Assembly (NCBI GenBank): GCA_964019695.1
Contig: OZ026519.1
Span: 29,975,213-30,039,212, forward strand
Direction: 5' to 3'
Origin: Loripinus fragilis
Taxonomy: Eukaryota > Mollusca > Bivalvia > Lucinida > Lucinidae
Length of the DNA stretch: 64,000 nucleotides
The position numbers and the translations under genes were made by a program. Position 1 is the first letter of the stretch. Each line of letters starts with the position of its first letter. The notes beneath the pieces were generated by a model. That model did no database searches. It was given only the letters and a program-made list of their open reading frames with translations, and was not told the DNA's origin. Below, one piece after another: positions 60,701 through 64,000 of this stretch.

Positions 60701-61159
60701 TTTGAATTTTTTTCCATGCAAAAGGTGCAAACAATCAAGCTTAAAAAGTATGCCCTAGGGCCCTGGGCTGCTCATCTGAGAATGACTGTTTATAAGGTAA
60801 GGGAAAGCATTATACAGCCCACCATCCAGCTTTGAATCTTTGTCAGATGTATAAGCACTTTAAATAAGACTACAAGTTTTAGCAAAATTGAGGAAAATAA
60901 AAGGATGTAGAACCTAAACTGAAATTAATTCATTTAAACCAAAAATGAATCCAATCAGTGATGCATATCTAATGTAATACAGATCCCTGGCCCTTCAAAA
61001 ACATCAAAAATATCTTGTATCTATCAGTGGCATAATATAGGTAGTGCTTACTTTGAGCTGTTCAAGATCTAATGAGGTAGCTTCAACTTGTTTCTGGATA
61101 CTGGTACCACTCTGACAAGTTACAATCACTATCTCCAGCTGGTGACCAAACCCTCCTGT
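48522..61159 (-). CDS. M1AP: M1AP orthologue (meiosis 1 arrest protein), partial, 7 exons seen
   Basis: Minus-strand multi-exon gene. Coding exons in transcript order are 61052-61159, 60031-60160, 58267-58362, 54149-54231, 51894-52037, 50230-50331 and 48522-48758. All have AG/GT borders, phases join without a break (0-0, 0-1, 1-1, 1-0, 0-0, 0-0, 0-0), and the sum is exactly 300 codons without a stop. The translation follows remembered vertebrate M1AP (about 530 aa) from roughly residue 145 to 440. Matching blocks include LEIVIVTCQSG, FFNGWLLDTGTDSEHLHI, LLKCDLHETLLHPAQLP, SALCDSIVYGMP, SCWKVDWDDLEKNQQLF and AVQELMLP. In vertebrates M1AP is a germ-cell protein needed for meiosis I progression in spermatogenesis, reported to associate with the TEX11-SHOC1-SPO16 crossover machinery. 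The N-terminal exons are not visible up to 64 kb, and the C-terminal tail exon is unresolved. Introns of 0.9-4 kb are packed with MITEs and a SINE. Confidence 0.88.
49087..49286 (-). mobile_element. tRNA-derived SINE (family S1)
   Basis: Full copy with tail tttgtttgttttgtttg and head ending gagccacggcgctccc, in the M1AP intron between exons f and g. Confidence 0.85.
50230..50331 (-). CDS. M1AP: M1AP exon f
   Basis: 102 bp, 34 codons, phase 0 in and out. It encodes PMVVTETSCWKVDWDDLEKN then QQLFKALCHTLLNK. It is nearly colinear with the most conserved block of the family (SCWQLDWDELETNQQ-F-ALCHSLL). The acceptor is tttctattgtcag and the donor gtactt. This exon alone is diagnostic for the gene. 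Confidence 0.9.
51704..51876. repeat. Foldback element beside M1AP exon e
   Basis: Outer arms acagttatttcatgcctg and …caggcatgaaataactgt. The inner stem is gacctgatgcactattgcac / gtgcaatagtgcatcaggtc around a tgggccttcggcctt loop. It ends about 16 bp from the intron side of the exon e donor. Confidence 0.88.
51894..52037 (-). CDS. M1AP: M1AP exon e
   Basis: 144 bp, phase 0 in and out. It encodes a 48-residue segment starting TVHSDSATMKMVFPSTSQAM and ending IPTSALCDSIVYGM. The end matches SSGLCESLTYGLP in vertebrate M1AP. The acceptor is gttctattttgaag and the donor gtaaga. A second frame is open over the upstream half but breaks at a stop, and the chosen frame is the only one that joins its neighbours. 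A 173-bp foldback element ends about 16 bp from the donor. Confidence 0.82.
52111..52182. repeat. Short palindromic MITE (P8), second copy
   Basis: agaattttacaaaggaatta…aaatggccatttccta and inverse arm, 73 bp before the acceptor of M1AP exon e. Confidence 0.8.
52217..52852 (-). mobile_element. tRNA-derived SINE (family S1) split by a hAT-type MITE
   Basis: The SINE body 52217-52326 and head 52742-52852 are parts of one copy, interrupted in 'cttagc' by the 415-bp element below. M1AP intron between exons d and e. Confidence 0.85.
52327..52741. mobile_element. hAT-type MITE with 8-bp TSD, inside a SINE
   Basis: Ends CAGAGGTGTGGAAAT and, inverted, GAGGGGTGTGGAAAT. The flanks GCTAAAAT (52319-52326) and GCTAAGAT (52742-52749) are an 8-bp duplication with one mismatch. 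Inside is a copy of the short agatccagatcagc hairpin (52517-52577). Confidence 0.8.
52946..53158. mobile_element. Fully palindromic MITE P2
   Basis: Ends ttcagtaaaacctgtc and …gacaggttttactgta. The perfect central hairpin is at 53034-53070, and a GT tract has expanded in the right arm. In the M1AP intron between exons d and e. Confidence 0.88.
53915..54092. mobile_element. Foldback MITE P7
   Basis: Core ggtgctcaaaagaaccatct…agatggttcttttgagtgcc with ten extra bases duplicated at the centre (ctcgaaccat). It ends 57 bp from M1AP exon d. Confidence 0.85.
54149..54231 (-). CDS. M1AP: M1AP exon d
   Basis: 83 bp, phase 1 in, phase 0 out. It encodes GDAELTLLKCDLHETLLHPA and QLPHHSCF. The LKCDLHE-LLHP motif matches LKCDLQERLLCP of vertebrate M1AP. 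The acceptor is acattcacag and the donor gtaagt (consensus). It sits between two long, MITE-filled introns (4.0 kb upstream, 2.1 kb downstream). Confidence 0.83.
54302..54934. mobile_element. Foldback MITE P1 split by a nested element
   Basis: The left end runs to about 54350 and the rest resumes at about 54735 (gtgtagactcagac…). The inserted ~385 bp has inverted ends related to agattttccta/taggaaaatc and carries an inner palindrome near 54540 (ttcattcacattttatgcaa arms). In the M1AP intron between exons c and d. Confidence 0.75.
55070..56592. mobile_element. Possible TIR element in M1AP intron
   Basis: catatcagtgattttatttg near 55073 and, inverted, near 56570-56592. Repeated 'ttttcccaattt' motifs lie near both ends. 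A frame at 56050-56247 (PLTPIVSPPPPTTTTEQVEK) may be a transposon-protein relic. No catalytic motif seen. Confidence 0.4.
56868..56942 (-). mobile_element. tRNA-like SINE head fragment
   Basis: gaggcatgaacctgggacct and 'ctaccacagtgcctctgcactcc' are degraded B- and A-boxes of a SINE head on the minus strand, related to family S1. Confidence 0.55.
57026..57484. mobile_element. Foldback MITE P3 with internal insertion
   Basis: Ends ggcctcgaggttataaaac and …ataacctcgaggcc. The extra ~200 bp at 57190-57400 (ctgggactcgctgt… related arms) is a nested palindromic insertion. In the M1AP intron between exons d and c. Confidence 0.8.
58007..58262. mobile_element. MITE P6 inserted at the M1AP exon c donor
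   Basis: Same family as 47866-48110. TTA lies at 58004-58006 and 58263-58265. The right TTA is, on the coding strand, the TAA of the exon c donor G-TAA. The element's own GG supplies donor positions +5 and +6. Confidence 0.88.
58267..58362 (-). CDS. M1AP: M1AP exon c
   Basis: 96 bp, phase 1 in and out. It encodes YLCIQNFFNGWLLDTGTDSE followed by HLHIILPSSQP. This is one of the clearest matches to vertebrate M1AP (MEIFFKAWLHNSGTDQE…LLLSS, remembered). The acceptor is ttccttgtgttacag. The donor gtaagg is unusual: the taa is one copy of the target-site duplication of the MITE at 58007-58262, and the following gg are the first bases of that MITE. Confidence 0.87.
58945..59190. mobile_element. 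MITE P6, third copy
   Basis: Same inner blocks (gggtcgggttaccctaaaca, tgcatttttaaaggcgaaat); ends ggccaaatc and atttggcg. The flanking triplets no longer match, so this copy is older or altered. Confidence 0.8.
59768..60006. mobile_element. Foldback MITE P5
   Basis: Ends atgggtgaaagttcaaaatt and …gaaaactttcacccat. Central hairpin gaggctgactttcta…ggaaagtcagcctc. It ends 25 bp from the M1AP exon b donor. Confidence 0.88.
60031..60160 (-). CDS. M1AP: M1AP exon b
   Basis: 130 bp, phase 0 in, phase 1 out. The acceptor is ttctgcttctag and the donor gtgaat. It begins RIQIVCLSSLGSLMDN, continues with a serine-rich stretch (LSQTSLSSDHSSTNS) and ends ISGIVEIINLEP. The start corresponds to the RRFQVVEV segment of vertebrate M1AP and the serine-rich part to its variable loop. 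The first 74 coding bases and 20 bases of the preceding intron are duplicated 130 bp away (see 60217-60310). Confidence 0.85.
60207..60310 (-). pseudogene. M1AP: Partial duplicate of M1AP exon b with its acceptor
   Basis: The 94-bp block 60217-60310 copies 60087-60180 with only four substitutions. It keeps the acceptor and the first 74 coding bases (to 60217). All four substitutions fall in the coding part and all are synonymous (CAA/CAG, ATA/ATT, TGT/TGC, TTG/CTG). After the homology ends, the frame runs SSDWT and hits TAA at 60207-60209, with no good donor. In transcript order this copy precedes the full exon, so using it would truncate the protein. It may be a recent duplication, a poison or alternative terminal exon, or two alleles joined by the assembler. 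Confidence 0.75.
60322..60567. mobile_element. Foldback MITE P1
   Basis: Full copy in the M1AP intron between exons a and b. Outer repeats tgagctgtgacatgagattt / …catgtcacggctca; inner palindrome at tctgatcagactgcac. It abuts the duplicated exon fragment (ends 60310). Confidence 0.88.
61052..61159 (-). CDS. M1AP: M1AP exon a (first visible)
   Basis: 108 bp, 36 codons, phase 0 in and out. The acceptor is a pyrimidine-rich tract ending in TGCAG-like context (…tttcttgcag), and the donor is gtaagc. It encodes TGGFGHQLEIVIVTCQSG followed by a charged segment ending in LEQLK. This is the beta-strand/loop region that reads LEITILTSQPG in vertebrate M1AP (remembered). Since the family has about 145 residues before this point, at least one upstream exon is missing from this window. 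Confidence 0.85.
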
Positions 61160-61463
61160 CTGCAAGAAAAACACAAAAAATGGAGGCGTGGCCAATTTGT
61201 TTCATCAGCAGACGCAAGCGAAAGCTAGAGCCAAATCTTGAACCAAGCAGATATAGCACCAAGTACATGTATTAACTGCACAGTTCATTGTTTGATTTTT
61301 AATATATTTATTCTAACCTGATCATACTAAAACCGTGTCTGTGAATGCATTGGTGAAATGTTATCACACAGGTCCTAAAAATAAGAAATTTAAATCTGAA
61401 ACTTGAGTATGCCTAAAAAAGTAATTTCAAGATTTAATAGTCATTTGTCTTTAGATGAACTGA

Positions 61464-61671
61464 ACAGCAAAACCTGTCTTAAGCGGCCACTCAAAAAGAA
61501 CACCAAAATTGATTTCAATACCAATTATTGCTTAATGCAGGTCAAAAGTATTGCAGAATGCTCCAAGGGGAGCATTCTGCAATACTTTCCACCTTCATTA
61601 AGTTACCATTTGTCTTTAAGACCTTTGTTTTGTCTATTTTTAAGTGGCCACTTAAGACAGGTTTTACTGTA
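61464..61671. mobile_element. Fully palindromic MITE P2
   Basis: Ends acagcaaaacctgtctta and …taagacaggttttactgta. The central hairpin gcagaatgctcc-aagg-ggagcattctgc is perfect. It lies just upstream (transcript sense) of the first visible M1AP exon. Confidence 0.88.
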
Positions 61672-62529
61672 AATGAATCAAAGCAGCTACATGTAGCAGA
61701 AGTAAGGATTTTAAGGATGTCTCTATGAAAATTAAATCAGCCTCAAAATCTTGAATTGAATTTGGGAATACAGAAAATATCACCAATGTAAATGGAAAAT
61801 AGTGGCCCCATTCTAGCTGGGGTCTGTGTACAGTTATCAGGCCAGACACTTTGACCAAAAGGTTTCAGTGTGTGAAACCTGGACTGGGCCACTATTTCCC
61901 AGTTGGCACATACATACATACTTACCCTGACAACAGAAGGAGTAAAGCATAAGCAATATTTATCACAATGACATTGCATCTTGGAGTGATTCAATATTGT
62001 GTATTAAAACCAATAACCAATGGAGGTTTACACAATATTGAGTTCCACTGCCAACGCAACTTTATTTTTCATCTTTTAAATCTGAAAATAATCTGAATAC
62101 ATTTGTGTCCAATTATTATCTTAAGCCCCAGTTACACTGTCACGATTTTGGCCACGACGGAGCTACGACTCACCCCGATTTATCAAGTCGTGATGCATCG
62201 GCATGAGTCGTAGTAGCACCGTAGAGACATTGGCGCGAGTCCTAGTAGTACCGTGGTGATTCGTGAAGAATCTTGGTGATTCGGGAACCTCCACGACAAG
62301 GCTACGATGAGTTTAAACCGTTTAAACTCGTCGGGGTGAACCGTGTTGGATTGTGGGCATGGCCTAAGATGTAGCTCTACCGTAGCGGGATCGGGATCAT
62401 TCCTAGTGGTATTGTGGTAGTATTCGTGGGCGTTCGTGTGCGTTCGTAGCGAATTGGGTTATCACTGACACAAGATTCTGGTATAAAACAGAGGTATCAT
62501 TGGTGAAAATCATTTTCAAAAGTATATTT

Positions 62530-62765
62530 AGCCGCGACATGAGATTTCCAACAATGTGGTATGTGAGTACAGCAAAGGCTCAGACCAGGCTGCGTATACG
62601 CGCAGGCTGATCAGAGCATTTGCTAGTCGCTTGAACAGTTTATGACCCTCAGGCAACTGACCGAACATAATTTGGAGTTTCTAAGCTTAAAAGGAGGCTG
62701 CACAAGCTCGTCCGAGTCTACACATGCAAAATGCCACATTGTTGGAAATCACATATCACGGCTCA
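62530..62765. mobile_element. Foldback MITE P1 nested in the TIR element
   Basis: A complete copy of the family with ends GAGCCGTGACATGAGATTTC (here gccgcgac… and …tatcacggctca), in reverse orientation to the copies at 28 and 60 kb. It interrupts the 62124-63778 element, so it is younger. Confidence 0.85.
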
Positions 62766-63159
62766 ATTTTAGTGCAACGCATCATTGATTATGTCCAGAG
62801 ACTTCAAATTGCGAATTTGCAGCTTGAACTGGAAGCCATCTAATACAACTGGACATGACACTGGACTTGGGACAGGACTGAGCCTAGCCCGTGGGTCCGG
62901 TTACTGATACGATTTTCCCGCAGCTTTTCTTTTTGATGGTATGACTGACTTGGTCAAAGGTTGAAGAGATAATGATATTGGCAAACTGTCGCCCCAGGGG
63001 AGTTACTCTGATATTTTCATACATATGTAGGCTCTGGTTATTTTGGGGGGTTCAAAATTTTGAATTTTAATATATTTTAGGGTTTTCAGAAAAATGAATA
63101 TTTTTTTGGGTATTAAGATTTTCTGATTTTTTTTTATTTTTTTTTATTTTATTTTTTTT

Positions 63160-63300
63160 GGGGGGGGGGGGGGGGGGGGGGTCATCACAATATTGGACTA
63201 TATTTAGGGGCGCTTTCTATGCATTTTAGGGTCTTTTTTTAAGGTCAATGTACAGAATGGGGAATATTTTTTTAGTTGCTAAAATTTAGAATGTAAATTT

Positions 63301-63331
<31 letters not shown>

Positions 63332-63375
63332 GGGGGGATGCTTGAAATTCCTGATTTTTTTTTTGGGGGGGGGGG
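63160..63375 (+). repeat. Three long G-tracts with T-rich spacers
   Basis: G runs at about 63163-63181, 63311-63337 and 63365-63375, between T-runs, within the 62124-63778 element. G-quadruplex-capable and prone to assembly error. Confidence 0.9.
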
Positions 63376-63909
63376 GAGGGTGAACAGTAGATGCTGGGCC
63401 TGAGCCTACATATGGAGTAAAAGAGAGTAACCCCTCCCCCCTAGGACTGTCGCATGACAACCACTAAATCATGTACATTCGTGGGAGGTCGTGGCGCTAC
63501 CGTAGCGCTATCGGCTTGAATCGTACTAGCACCGTATCGAATCATGGAGGCATCGTGAGCATTCGTAGCTCCACCGTGGTGAATCGTAGCGCTGCCGTCA
63601 TGAGTCGTAGTGGATCCGTAGATGGATCGTGCAGACACCATAGGAGCATCGTGAGACATCGTATTGATGCTGGAATTTCTTTTTTCCCATCCCGATGCAC
63701 CCCGATTTTACCATCTGTCTCAAATCGGGATGAGTCGTGGTGAATCGGGGCTTGAATCGTGACAGTGTAACTGGGGCTTTAACAATCTGACTATTTTTCT
63801 GCATTCTCAACATGCTCAAGGGTACAAAAAGGCATTTTCCATGCTTCACGTACACAGGCTCGTGATTTTAATAAACAATGAGACTTATAAAATAAGAGCA
63901 TGTCACAGG

Positions 63910-64000
63910 TTTAGATAAACAAATTTTTTGAGCGTAAAATTGTAAATATTTTCTTACCCATCAGTTTTAACCTATGTTTTGGGTGCTCAAAAGAACTGTC
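63910..64000. mobile_element. Foldback MITE P7, left half at window end
   Basis: 'gcgtaaaattgtaaatattttcttacccatcag'-type arm and gggtgctcaaaagaactgtc; the other half lies beyond the window. Confidence 0.75.

Larger units (their letters stand above)
62124..63778. mobile_element. PIF/Harbinger-like TIR element with TTA TSD, degenerate-repeat interior
   Basis: Perfect terminal inverted repeats of about 24 bp (starting AGCCCCAGTTACACTGTCAC), flanked by TTA on both sides (62121-62123 and 63779-63781). The three-base TWA duplication suggests PIF/Harbinger. The interior at 62150-62460 and 63475-63755 consists of quasi-periodic gtcgtag/accgtag/aatcgtg motifs. A foldback MITE (62530-62765) and long G-tracts lie between. 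Confidence 0.78.

Noticed and set aside
61926..61990. Possible upstream M1AP exon ending at a gtaagt donor
   Set aside because: The phase-0 frame gives a cysteine-rich sequence unlike the family's GLQQFK region, and other frames have stops.
63272..63460. Proline-rich and lysine-rich short proteins near 63.3 kb
   Set aside because: They are translations of G- and T-homopolymer tracts.

Overview
This is a eukaryotic, AT-rich, transposon-dense window. The repeat content points to a bivalve mollusc: tRNA-derived SINEs, 'pearl'/Helentron-like elements with ~150-bp tandem cores and (GGAC)n tracts, a Penelope-like retroelement, hAT, mariner and PIF/Harbinger-like elements, and many foldback MITEs. 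The species is not determinable from what I can see. No bacterial-type operons, rRNA genes or CRISPR arrays are visible. Most long open frames lie inside repeats and are not genes.

The one gene I can name lies on the minus strand between about 48.5 and 61.2 kb. Seven exons with good splice sites and perfectly continuous phase (300 codons in total) encode the middle and C-terminal half of an orthologue of M1AP, the meiosis 1 arrest protein. The 5' exons must lie beyond the right edge or escaped detection. The last coding exon(s), downstream of 48.5 kb, are not resolved. The introns are full of palindromic MITEs. Two features stand out: a 94-bp tandem duplication of one exon with its acceptor, and a 256-bp MITE whose TTA target-site duplication falls exactly inside a splice donor.

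Layout. 0-5 kb: foldback and TIR elements, plus a tandem pair of CTCF-like motifs. 5-10 kb: a SINE, an (AG)n tract, a Penelope-like fragment and a long ~155-bp tandem array. 10.5-18 kb: a LINE 3' fragment, an array of hairpin units, a 35-bp satellite split by a 1289-bp mariner, and a Penelope-like element split by a 1910-bp hAT that itself holds a SINE. 18-25 kb: mostly anonymous sequence, a SINE and MITEs. 25.7-26.8 kb: a 157-bp tandem array element. 27.6-29.5 kb: a long inverted duplication. 30.1-30.5 kb: a coding-like acidic exon candidate on the minus strand. 31-33.9 kb: SINEs and a hAT-type MITE. 34.2-35.8, 36.4-38.7 and 42.1-43.3 kb: three more array elements, the middle one rich in perfect nuclear-receptor-type palindromes. 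40.3-42 kb: three X-box (RFX) palindromes. 43.3-48.5 kb: MITEs and one weak exon candidate. 48.5-61.2 kb: M1AP. 62.1-63.8 kb: a TIR element built of degenerate short repeats, with a nested MITE.

All family identifications are from reading translations and motifs by eye and comparing with remembered families. No database search was run.
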